Below are positions 16,479-23,560 of a DNA stretch of 64,000 bases, piece after piece. Under the pieces are notes generated by a model, which saw nothing but the letters and a program-made list of their open reading frames with translations, did no database searches and was not told the DNA's origin. The DNA is taken from positions 62,001-126,000 of the forward strand of contig JANRFG010000032.1 in assembly GCA_030725715.1 (NCBI GenBank), read 5' to 3'. How positions within the stretch are numbered: the stretch's first letter is position 1; each line of letters opens with the position of its first letter. Both the position numbers and the translations under genes were made by a program. This DNA is from Opitutales bacterium (GTDB lineage Bacteria > Verrucomicrobiota > Verrucomicrobiia > Opitutales > UBA953).

Positions 16479-17470
16479 TTCAGTTCGGGGCGCAGGGCGG
16501 CCTTGACGTAAGCGATGTCGGTCGCGTGGACGACGTTCGGGGCGCCGGGGTAGACGAATTCGCAGCGGACGCCGTTGGCGTCGCAGTGTTCCTTGAGCTT
16601 CACCCCGAAGTTGGCCGTGTGGGTCGGGTCCTTCTCGTCTTTGCCGAGATTCGGGGCCGCGGAGTAGAAGAGCCCGACGGGTGGATCGTCGCGGCTGACG
16701 AGTTCATAAGGCGAGTACTGCTTGATCCAGGGCAGGATGCGTTCGCGCTCGGCGTAGAACATGTCGAAGGAAGAGACCTTCTTTTTGGCATCCCAGCTGA
16801 TGCCGAAGGCGTGGGCGCCGTATTTGCTGTTGGGCGTCCAGGCGCGCATCTGATGCGGGTCGAGGGTCGTCTGGGCGCCGCTGACCGCGGCGCAGGTCAC
16901 GCGGGTGGATTCGCGGGCGATGGGGTCGGTGCTCTGCGGGTCGGCGAGGTCGTCATGGAAGGCCAGCCAGAGGCTCGTGCAGGCGCCGGCGGAACCGCCG
17001 GCCAGGGCGACCTTGGTCTTGTCGAGATTCCATTCCTTCGCCTTGCTGCGGGTGAACTGCAGGGCGCGCGCGCAGTCGAACATCGGGCCTTTGACCGGCG
17101 GGACGAGCCCGTCGGCGGTGGAGTCCTTGATGGTGCGGTATTCTACGGAGACCACGGAGATGCCGGCTTCGAGGGCTGGCTTGATCATGCTGCGGACCAC
17201 GGAGCGGTCCCCGCCGGACCAGCCGCCGCCGTGGATGTAAAAGAGCAGGGGCGTGGGCTGGTCGGACTTCGCGCGCCAGAAGTAGATCCGCTGCATGCGG
17301 TGCGGACCATAGGCGACGTTCTCGTCCGGCTCGACCGGCAAGGGATATTTACGGAACTCAGGGTCGCCGGCTTTTGGCGCCGCCGGCGTCTTGGTCGCCG
17401 GGTCGGCGGCGAAGAGCGATGCCGCGCCCAAGGTCAGGGCGACGACGGAAGCGAGCAGGGGTGTGCGCAT
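16475..17470 (-). CDS. Secreted alpha/beta hydrolase (BD-FAE-like esterase)
   Basis: A 331-residue exported esterase. The ATG at 17470 starts the signal peptide RTPLLASVVALTLGAASLFA; the longer track start runs into the repeat array and is rejected. The hydrolase domain shows the oxyanion motif HGGGWSGGD, the elbow GGSAGACTS and a C-terminal histidine region (NVVHATD), as in carboxylesterase/BD-FAE-like enzymes that release acyl or feruloyl groups from glycans. It overlaps the next hydrolase gene by 4 nt. Its upstream region is occupied by an NNGATGR heptamer array reaching to 7 nt from the ATG, so no normal promoter could be found. Confidence 0.88.
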   Translation of the reverse strand: MRTPLLASVVALTLGAASLFAADPATKTPAAPKAGDPEFRKYPLPVEPDENVAYGPHRMQRIYFWRAKSDQPTPLLFYIHGGGWSGGDRSVVRSMIKPALEAGISVVSVEYRTIKDSTADGLVPPVKGPMFDCARALQFTRSKAKEWNLDKTKVALAGGSAGACTSLWLAFHDDLADPQSTDPIARESTRVTCAAVSGAQTTLDPHQMRAWTPNSKYGAHAFGISWDAKKKVSSFDMFYAERERILPWIKQYSPYELVSRDDPPVGLFYSAAPNLGKDEKDPTHTANFGVKLKEHCDANGVRCEFVYPGAPNVVHATDIAYVKAALRPELK

Positions 17471-17476
17471 GAAGGT

Positions 17477-17631
17477 AAGATGGACGATGAAGGATGAAAG
17501 ATGAAGGATGAAACGGAGGCAGGACACCTGATGGACGATGTAAGATGGGTAATCGTCGTCTCAAGGGCCGGAAGAAAGGGCGCGGTTTATGGCCACTTAT
17601 CTTCCATCGCCCATCCTCCATCTTTCATCTT
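17477..17631. repeat. Inverted heptamer arrays (NNGATGR family), three arrays
   Basis: Array 1 (17477-17511): AAGATGG ACGATGA AGGATGA AAGATGA AGGATGA. Array 2 (17528-17548), same direction: CTGATGG ACGATGT AAGATGG. Array 3 (17599-17631), inverted: read on the minus strand AAGATGA AAGATGG AGGATGG GCGATGG AAGATA. A core with GTTTATGGCCACTT precedes array 3. Array 3 begins inside the TAA stop of the NTF2-like gene. The same three-array plan recurs at 18070-18210. Confidence 0.8.
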
Positions 17632-18064
17632 ACTTAGCCGCCGGCGGGATCTTGCAGGACTGCCAGGCGAGGAACTTCCATTCGCCCTTTTCGAGCCGCC
17701 AGACTGCCAGATATCCGATGGTGCTCTCCGCGGCGTTGCCCTTCACGACGGCCTTTACGTCGAAGCGGCCGGTCATCAGCGCAAGTCCCGGGGCCGGGAA
17801 CGTGAAGCTGCGGTCCTGGTAGGCGTATTTCGAATAGGTGGCGGAGCCGTCCGTCAGCGAGGCGATGAGCGCGTCCTTCGAGTCGACCTGGCCGTTGGAG
17901 TGCGCGTAGCGCAGCTCGGGCGACAGCACGGCGGCGAGCTTTTCGCGGGTCGGAGCCAGCATGGCCGCGACGCGGGCGTCGTCCGCGGCGGACACGCGGG
18001 CGAGCTCGGGATGTTCGGCGGCCGAGCAAGTGAGCGTGAAGAGGAAGGCGAGGAGGAGGCGCAT
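17630..18064 (-). CDS. Secreted NTF2-like (DUF4440) protein
   Basis: A 144-residue protein with signal RLLLAFLFTLTCSAA and one NTF2-fold cone domain: ELARVSAADDARVAAML, LRYAHSNGQVDSKDALIASL, VVKGNAAESTIGYLAVWRLEKGEWKFLAWQS. DUF4440 proteins are small ligand-binding or scaffold domains without a defined activity. It is notable for position: a heptamer array touches its stop codon, and another array ends 6 nt before the ATG, so the gene is enclosed on both sides by NNGATGR arrays. It ends PPAAK. Confidence 0.88.
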   Translation of the reverse strand: MRLLLAFLFTLTCSAAEHPELARVSAADDARVAAMLAPTREKLAAVLSPELRYAHSNGQVDSKDALIASLTDGSATYSKYAYQDRSFTFPAPGLALMTGRFDVKAVVKGNAAESTIGYLAVWRLEKGEWKFLAWQSCKIPPAAK

Positions 18065-18069
18065 GGGAA

Positions 18070-18210
18070 GAGATGTGAGATGGAAGATGAACGATGGACG
18101 ATGGAGAGTCGAAGATTACGGAGGGCGGATGATGGATGAATGATGTTGGCGGCTGATATGGCCTGTTGGTCATCAAGCATCATCCATCATCCATCATTCA
18201 TCGTTCATCC
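18070..18210. repeat. Inverted heptamer arrays (NNGATGR family), three arrays
   Basis: Array 1 (18070-18104): GAGATGT GAGATGG AAGATGA ACGATGG ACGATGG. Array 2 (18126-18146): CGGATGA TGGATGA ATGATGT. Array 3 (18170-18210), inverted: on the minus strand CGGATGA ACGATGA ATGATGG ATGATGG ATGATGC TTGATGA. The core between arrays 2 and 3 contains CTGATATGGCCTGTTGG. The first heptamer of array 3 supplies the last codon and stop (GGA TGA) of the methyltransferase. Confidence 0.82.
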
Positions 18211-19245
18211 GTTTCTCACCGCAGTGACAATGCTCCGATCGCACGCCGTGTCTTGGTGGCGGATGTCGCCGAAGCCGGCTTCGGTCAGGAGTTCGCGCAT
18301 CTCGCCGGTGCCGTAGCAACGCCCTTCGGTGACGCTCATCAGCAGGGCGGAGTAGGCCGCCACGGGCGCCGGGCCGGTCTTGTCGTCGTTGAGGTGGGCG
18401 TCGTGCACGATCAGCAGGCCGCCCTTGGGCAAGGCCTTGGCCGAGGCGGCGAGCAGGAAACGGACTTTGTCGGTATCCCAGTCGTGCAGCACGTTGGAGA
18501 ACAGGTGGACGTCATAGCCGGCCGGCAGGGCCTCGGTGAACATGTCGCCGGCCGTGACGTCGACCCGATCCTGGAAGCCGCGCTTGGCGATCATCTTGCG
18601 CGTGATGCCGTCGACCGGCGCCCGTTCGAAGACCGTGGCGGAGAGCTTAGGGTGATTGGCGACGAGCGCGCAGGCGTAGATGCCCGAACCGCCGGCGATA
18701 TCGAGCAGACGCGTGCGGGCTCCGATGGGGGAGGCCTTGGCCATCGCGGGTCCGAGGGTGAAGCCACGGGAATCCATCGCCGCGGTGAAGCTGGTGGCGA
18801 AAGCGTCGGTGAGCATCGCTTCGCTCCACGGCTTCTCGTCCTTGTAGCTGCCCCAATTGGCGGGCTTATCGGTCTTCAGGATGACGATGAAGTCTTTCAC
18901 GACCGGACGGTCCTTCAACGAGGCGTAGTAGGGGCCGAGGAAAGTGGCGGACGTGCTGACGAGGTGCTCCTGGCCAAGCGGGGTGACGGAGTAGGCTCCG
19001 TTCTTCAGCGCGAGGAAGCCGTTGGCCGCGAAGAGCGTCAGCATCACGTCGGTGGGCCGGCGGTGCGTGCCGAGGTCGCGGCAGACCGTGTCGAGGTCGG
19101 ACGGCTTGGTGGCGAGCTTGGTGAAGAGATCGAACTCCGTGATCGCGGCGGCGATCAGGTCGACGGCGTAAAGCCCGTCACGGAAGCGGTAGATTTCCAG
19201 CGGGTCGTGCGCGGGCGCACGGGTGAGGTCAAGCGGGGCGGACAT
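18205..19245 (-). CDS. SAM-dependent O-methyltransferase (family 2, hydroxyneurosporene type)
   Basis: A 346-residue cytosolic methyltransferase with the two-domain plan of PF00891 enzymes: an N-terminal winged-helix dimerisation domain (LYAVDLIAAAITEFDLFTKL, LFAANGFLALKNG) and a Rossmann domain with SAM motif LLDIAGGSGIYACALV, acidic TVFERAPVDG, and the catalytic region FSNVLHDWDTDKVRFLL. Such enzymes methylate phenolic or carotenoid hydroxyls; the substrate is unknown. The ATG at 19245 is preferred over the longer ORF because of the MSAPLDLTRAP start. It has no signal peptide, unlike its neighbours. A perfect hairpin covers its ribosome-binding region. Confidence 0.9.
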   Translation of the reverse strand: MSAPLDLTRAPAHDPLEIYRFRDGLYAVDLIAAAITEFDLFTKLATKPSDLDTVCRDLGTHRRPTDVMLTLFAANGFLALKNGAYSVTPLGQEHLVSTSATFLGPYYASLKDRPVVKDFIVILKTDKPANWGSYKDEKPWSEAMLTDAFATSFTAAMDSRGFTLGPAMAKASPIGARTRLLDIAGGSGIYACALVANHPKLSATVFERAPVDGITRKMIAKRGFQDRVDVTAGDMFTEALPAGYDVHLFSNVLHDWDTDKVRFLLAASAKALPKGGLLIVHDAHLNDDKTGPAPVAAYSALLMSVTEGRCYGTGEMRELLTEAGFGDIRHQDTACDRSIVTAVRNG

Positions 19246-19247
19246 GA

Positions 19248-19275
19248 GCAAGGGCTGCACGATGACAGCCCTTGC
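19248..19275. promoter_or_regulatory. Perfect 10-bp hairpin before methyltransferase start
   Basis: GCAAGGGCTG-CACGATGA-CAGCCCTTGC, ending two bases before the CAT of the methyltransferase start. It is also 26 nt past the stop of the preceding sulfatase but has no T-tract, so it may be a translational or protein-binding control element rather than an intrinsic terminator. Confidence 0.5.
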
Positions 19276-19301
19276 GGAGAAAACCACCCGTTTTCTTCGG
19301 C

Positions 19302-20738
19302 TTACTTGGCCTTTTTCTTTTTGCCGGGCTTCTTCTTGGGGCCTTCGTTCGCTTCACCAGGCTTGTCTGCGAAATCAGGGATCTTGAAGTCGATGGCCTT
19401 GGCCTGCTTGGCGTATTCCGCTTCCAGCTGCTTGCGCAGGTCGGCGTAGGCGGGGTCGGCGGCGAGGTTCTTCAGCTCATAGGGGTCGGCCTTGAGGTCG
19501 AAGACCTCGGTCCACTCGTCATGCCCCGGATACTTGATCAGTTTGGCGTCGGAGGTACGGACGGCGGTCGTGAGGGGCGCGTTGAAACCCTTCTCATGGA
19601 AGTAGCAGTAGAAGAAGCTCTCGCGCCAGTCGGCGGACTTCTCTTCCAGGAGGGGCTTCCAGCTGCGTCCGTGCATGGCGGCGGGCACCGGCTGTCCGGC
19701 GAGGTCGAGGAAGGTCGCGGCGGGGTCGATGTTGAGGACCATGCGATCATCGGTCCGTCCGGCCTTCACGGCGCGAGGGTAACGGACCAGCATCGGGATG
19801 CGGAGGGATTCTTCGTAGGCCGTCCGCTTGTCGCCGAGGTTATGTTCCCCGAGGTAGTAGCCGTTGTCGCTCGAGAAGACGAAGACCGTATCCTCGGTCA
19901 GTCCGAGTTCGTCCAGCGTCCGGAGCAATTTGCCGACGTTGTCATCGACCGCGTTGATGCCGCGGAACATGCCCAGTTTGGTCGGGACTTCCTTGGCGTC
20001 GGTCCGCTTGCCCCTCGCGCCGTTCGGGCCGACGGGCGCGTAGATCGCAGGCACGCCGAAGTTAGGCACATTGCGGGCCAGCGCGCCTTCGTAGGCCTTT
20101 TCGTGGCGGGGCGGCGGCGTGAACGGACCGTGGCAGGTCTTCAGGCCGAGGATCATCAGGAAGGGCTTGTCCTTGTTCGCCTTGATGAAGTTCGCCGCAT
20201 ACTCCGTGGTCACATCGTCGACGAAGCCTTGGCTCGGGGTCTTGACGCCGTCGACCTCGATGGGGCAGTCGAAGTAGATGCCTTGGCCGACGAAGCTGGC
20301 GGAAGTGTCGAAGCCCGGACGCTTGCCGGACTGGCTGCCATGGTGCCATTTGCCGAAGTAGCCTGAGACATAGCCGGCGGGACGGAGCAGGGCGGCGACG
20401 GAGAGGTTGCCTTCGGGGTGGGGCGTGTGGTTGTTGGTCACGCCGTTGACGTGGCCGTATTGGCCGGTGACGAGCGAGGCGCGCGACGGTGCGCAAAGCG
20501 AATTCACGACGAAGGCGTTGCGGAAACGGAGCCCCTCATTGGCGAGGCGGTCGAGGTGCGGCGTCTTGAGCCAGGGGAAGCGCCCTTTCTCTCCCTGTTC
20601 CTGCTGGACGACCCCGAGCGCGTCCCAGCGCTGGTCGTCGGTGTAGACGTAGACGAAGTTCGGCTTGCGATCGGCGGCGGCGAGCGACGCGAAGGCCAGG
20701 CAGAGCAGGGCGAGCAGGGGGATGCGCGGGGTAGGCAT
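19302..20738 (-). CDS. S1 sulfatase, secreted
   Basis: A 478-residue sulfatase: signal PTPRIPLLALLCLAFASLAAA, metal site NFVYVYTDDQRWDALG, formylglycine motif CAPSRASLVTGQYGHVNGV, GKWHHG, and FSSDNGYYLGEHNLGDK. The TDDQRWDALG and GYYLGEH blocks resemble the arylsulfatase/N-acetylglucosamine-6-sulfatase-like branch of S1, but assignment to a subfamily needs a tree. The last residues GPKKKPGKKKKAK form a strongly basic tail. A TCGCAA-N17-TGTTAA promoter puts the transcription start on the ATG. Confidence 0.95.
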   Translation of the reverse strand: MPTPRIPLLALLCLAFASLAAADRKPNFVYVYTDDQRWDALGVVQQEQGEKGRFPWLKTPHLDRLANEGLRFRNAFVVNSLCAPSRASLVTGQYGHVNGVTNNHTPHPEGNLSVAALLRPAGYVSGYFGKWHHGSQSGKRPGFDTSASFVGQGIYFDCPIEVDGVKTPSQGFVDDVTTEYAANFIKANKDKPFLMILGLKTCHGPFTPPPRHEKAYEGALARNVPNFGVPAIYAPVGPNGARGKRTDAKEVPTKLGMFRGINAVDDNVGKLLRTLDELGLTEDTVFVFSSDNGYYLGEHNLGDKRTAYEESLRIPMLVRYPRAVKAGRTDDRMVLNIDPAATFLDLAGQPVPAAMHGRSWKPLLEEKSADWRESFFYCYFHEKGFNAPLTTAVRTSDAKLIKYPGHDEWTEVFDLKADPYELKNLAADPAYADLRKQLEAEYAKQAKAIDFKIPDFADKPGEANEGPKKKPGKKKKAK

Positions 20739-20744
20739 GCTTAT

Positions 20745-20773
20745 TTAACAACTCCAATGGGCGGGAGTTGCGA
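20745..20773 (-). promoter_or_regulatory. Putative leaderless promoter of sulfatase 19302-20738
   Basis: Minus strand TCGCAA, 17 nt, TGTTAA. Predicted start is the A of the ATG (20738). The longer block ATTGCTCGCAAC recurs before the DUF1549/DUF1553 gene. Confidence 0.5.
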
Positions 20774-20791
20774 GCAATCTCCGCCGGAGGG

Positions 20792-23464
20792 TCACTTCAG
20801 CGTCCGGATGTAAAGGACCAGCGAGTCGACCTGGGCGTCGGTGAGGACACCGGCGAAGCTGGGCATGGCGAACTCGGACTTCACGAAGGAAGCGTGCTTC
20901 TTGGCGTTGGGTTCGAGGATCGATTCGCGCAGGTAAGCCGCGTCCACGGTCGTCGAACCTTTCTTGCCCTTGTCGGTGACGTAGTCGCGCTTCGATCCGA
21001 AGAGGCCCTTCCACTTCGGCCCGACATTGCTCATGGCGGTGTCGGTGACGGAGTGGCAGGCGACGCAGCCGAACATGGTGGCGAGGCGCTGGCCCTCCTT
21101 CGCAGAGACGACCTCGGCTTTCTTCGCGACCGCGGCGCGAGGGGTGAGGTCGACTTCGATCGGACCGAAGCCTTCGGCGACGGGGTCGAATTTCGTGAGC
21201 TCATAGGGCGTGGTGTAGGCGTTCTGGCGCATCTCGGCGCCGGCGGCGGACGCGAGGTCCCAGCCGAGGCGGAGCTGCTCGACCGGCTTGAGGCCGGGGA
21301 CGCCGATGAAGACGCTCTTGCCGTCCAAACTCACGTAGGCGCTGCTGGCGGTCAGCCAGTCATTGCCGGTCTTGCCGTCCGCCTTGTATTGGGCCGAACC
21401 ATAGGAAGGGGCGCGCTTGTAGCGCCAGGTCGCGAGCGAGTAGCTCTCGGGGTTGGCCGCCTTGGCCGGATCGAGCGCGACGTCGAAGCGCAGCAGGATG
21501 CCGCGGTCGGTCGGGATGATCTCGCGCGGGGTCAGCGACGGAGCGCCGGTGTAGCGGACGCGTTCAATGCCGGTGAGGGTGTCGAGGGTGTTGCCCCAGC
21601 CGGCGATCTGGAAGCCGGCGACATAGAGCTGACCGTCGACGGGATTGACGGAGCCGTTGAGCGGCGGGGTGGCGAAGCCTTTGGCGACGCTGACGACGCT
21701 GGCCTGGGGCTTGGCGCCACGGTGGTTCCAGAGCACGCGCAGGAGGTCCGGCTGGTTGAAACAGATCTGGACCATCTGGTCGTTGAGCGGCCCCATCTGC
21801 GCGTCGACCAGCCAGACCTGCGAGAGGGCGGAGGCGTTGACCGCATGCGGAATCCAGGTGAGCGGGGTGGCGATCGGCGCCGGGTAGCTTTCTTTCGGGA
21901 GTTTATCGCTGAGGAAGCCGTAGAACTGATCGCCCTCGATGATGTGCAGGGGCGTGCTCGGGATGTAGTGGCCCTGTTGGTCGCTCGAGACGACGAGACC
22001 GGTGCGCGGATGGACGGAGATATTCGGCTGGCGGAGGCCATAGCCGAGGCGGGTGGCGGTGTGGCCGTCGGCGGAAAGTCGCAGGACGCTGCCGTTGTGC
22101 TTGCCGATGGTCGTCGCTTCCTGGCCACCCTTGGCGATCACGAACTCGCCTTTGGGTCCGAGGCGGAGGGTGCTGGGGAACTCGCGCATGTCGGCCGTCT
22201 GCGCGAAGGCGTTGGAGAAGAGGTCATGGACGTCGGCCTCGCCGTCGCCGTCCGTATCGCGCAGGCGCCAGACGCCGTTGCGGTCGAAGACGAAGATCTC
22301 GTCATCGCGGACGGCGCAGGTCATCGGCTCATGCAGGCCGGAGGCGAAGCGTCGCCAGGTGACGTCGGTCCCGCCGACCTTCAGGCCGCGGGCCAGCCAG
22401 ACGTCGCCGTCGAGCGTGACGACGACCGCGGTGCCGTCCTTGCGGAACTGGATGTCGCCCGTGCGGACAGCGCGTTTCCAGGGATTATCGACCGGCAGGG
22501 CGACATGATCGATGGCGTAGGTTTCGGCGCTTTCGGTCACGCTGACCCGGGTCTTCACTTCCGCGTTCCAGCGACGGGCCGAAGGGCCGGTCGGGATGGG
22601 CTGCGCGGCCACCGCCGGCGCGGCTTGCTCGTCGGAGAGCGTGACGCAGAGGGCGGCGGGCGCGGTGTTGGCCGGCACCTTCACCACGAAGAAATCATCA
22701 TCGGCGGCGAGTTCAGCCGGTCCGGAGACGGCGACGCCGGTCTCGAGTTCCTGCGAAGGGCCTTGGCTCCGGGTGCCGACGATGAGCAGGAGGTCCTTCG
22801 CGTGGGCGGAGACGGCGAGGTGGCGCTCGACGACGATGTGGCCGTCGCGCTCGCTGGCTTTCCAGAGTTCGCGGATGGTGGCGTCGGCGACGCGATAGGT
22901 CAGGACGACGTCCGGGCCGACGAGTTCGACCGATTCAAATCGTCCGAGGGCTTCCGGCAGCGGTCCGCGGCCGACTTCCTGGGGCGACGGAGCCGGCGTG
23001 CGCGGATCGGTCAGGTCGACCTTCGTGCCGGTCTGCCAGCCGGGAATGATCGCGTGGCCCAGCCAGAGCTTGCCTTCCGGTTGCGGGGCGGGGAATTGGC
23101 CGCCGAGCGTCTTGCGGCCCGGATCATGGTAAGAGCCGGGCGCGAGGGCCTTATCGCTGACGCCCTTGCCGCGCCAGACCGCAGAGACACGGAGCAGGTC
23201 GGTGTCGAAGCAGGCCCAGGTATCGTGCGGGAGTTTGATGATCAGCCCGCGGGGCGTGAGGTTGTCCTTGCCGGTTCCTTCGCGACGGGCGTCGAGGATC
23301 GAAGAGAAGAACGGGAAATCGGCCTCGACCCAGCTGCCCCATGGCTGCGGGGCGAAGGTCTTCGTCTTCCGGCCTTCCCGTGTCGTCGGCTTCTTCACCG
23401 GCTCCGCCGCGAGGCAGGTCAGCGCTCCGCAAAGCAGGGCAAGGACAAGACGATCTGGACGCAT
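20792..23464 (-). CDS. DUF6797-type secreted multidomain protein with C-terminal cytochrome c
   Basis: An 890-residue exported protein. Signal RPDRLVLALLCGALTCLAAE; a large N-terminal beta-rich region (GSWVEADFPFFSSILDARR, FDTDLLRVSAVWRGKG) typical of DUF6797 proteins; a middle beta-propeller of glucose/sorbosone-dehydrogenase type (VWRLRDTDGDGEADV, RLGPKGEFVIAKGG); and a C-terminal cytochrome c domain with heme motif CVACH and distal Met in FAMPSFAGVLT. It is likely a periplasmic redox protein that oxidises a sugar or passes electrons. Start 23464 is taken because the signal peptide begins there. TTGCCC-N17-TATCCG upstream may be its promoter. Confidence 0.88.
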   Translation of the reverse strand: MRPDRLVLALLCGALTCLAAEPVKKPTTREGRKTKTFAPQPWGSWVEADFPFFSSILDARREGTGKDNLTPRGLIIKLPHDTWACFDTDLLRVSAVWRGKGVSDKALAPGSYHDPGRKTLGGQFPAPQPEGKLWLGHAIIPGWQTGTKVDLTDPRTPAPSPQEVGRGPLPEALGRFESVELVGPDVVLTYRVADATIRELWKASERDGHIVVERHLAVSAHAKDLLLIVGTRSQGPSQELETGVAVSGPAELAADDDFFVVKVPANTAPAALCVTLSDEQAAPAVAAQPIPTGPSARRWNAEVKTRVSVTESAETYAIDHVALPVDNPWKRAVRTGDIQFRKDGTAVVVTLDGDVWLARGLKVGGTDVTWRRFASGLHEPMTCAVRDDEIFVFDRNGVWRLRDTDGDGEADVHDLFSNAFAQTADMREFPSTLRLGPKGEFVIAKGGQEATTIGKHNGSVLRLSADGHTATRLGYGLRQPNISVHPRTGLVVSSDQQGHYIPSTPLHIIEGDQFYGFLSDKLPKESYPAPIATPLTWIPHAVNASALSQVWLVDAQMGPLNDQMVQICFNQPDLLRVLWNHRGAKPQASVVSVAKGFATPPLNGSVNPVDGQLYVAGFQIAGWGNTLDTLTGIERVRYTGAPSLTPREIIPTDRGILLRFDVALDPAKAANPESYSLATWRYKRAPSYGSAQYKADGKTGNDWLTASSAYVSLDGKSVFIGVPGLKPVEQLRLGWDLASAAGAEMRQNAYTTPYELTKFDPVAEGFGPIEVDLTPRAAVAKKAEVVSAKEGQRLATMFGCVACHSVTDTAMSNVGPKWKGLFGSKRDYVTDKGKKGSTTVDAAYLRESILEPNAKKHASFVKSEFAMPSFAGVLTDAQVDSLVLYIRTLK

Positions 23465-23489
23465 TAATTTAAGAGGTCGGGGCTTCTGA

Positions 23490-23518
23490 CGGATACTGGG
23501 TCGGAGCTTTTCGGGCAA
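23490..23518 (-). promoter_or_regulatory. Putative promoter of DUF6797/cytochrome gene
   Basis: Minus strand TTGCCC, 17 nt, TATCCG, about 20 nt from the start codon. It lies directly beside the single heptamer array. Confidence 0.4.
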
Positions 23519-23520
23519 TC

Positions 23521-23550
23521 ACATCCTCCATCTTCCATCGTCTATCCTTG
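23521..23550. repeat. Single inverted NNGATGR heptamer arm
   Basis: On the minus strand AGGATAG ACGATGG AAGATGG AGGATGT. This is the C-rich right-arm type only; no left partner lies within the short gap before 23464. Confidence 0.65.
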
Positions 23551-23560
23551 GTCTTTTCGA

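Noticed and set aside
17477-18210. CRISPR array
   Set aside because: Units of 7 nt without spacers of regular length, in inverted pairs; no cas genes.
20768-23467. 899-codon + strand ORF, and other very long antisense ORFs such as 35857-38298, 50814-52412, 60369-62468 and 42975-45080
   Set aside because: They are frame shadows of well-recognised minus-strand genes in high-GC DNA; their translations are low-complexity and lack family motifs.
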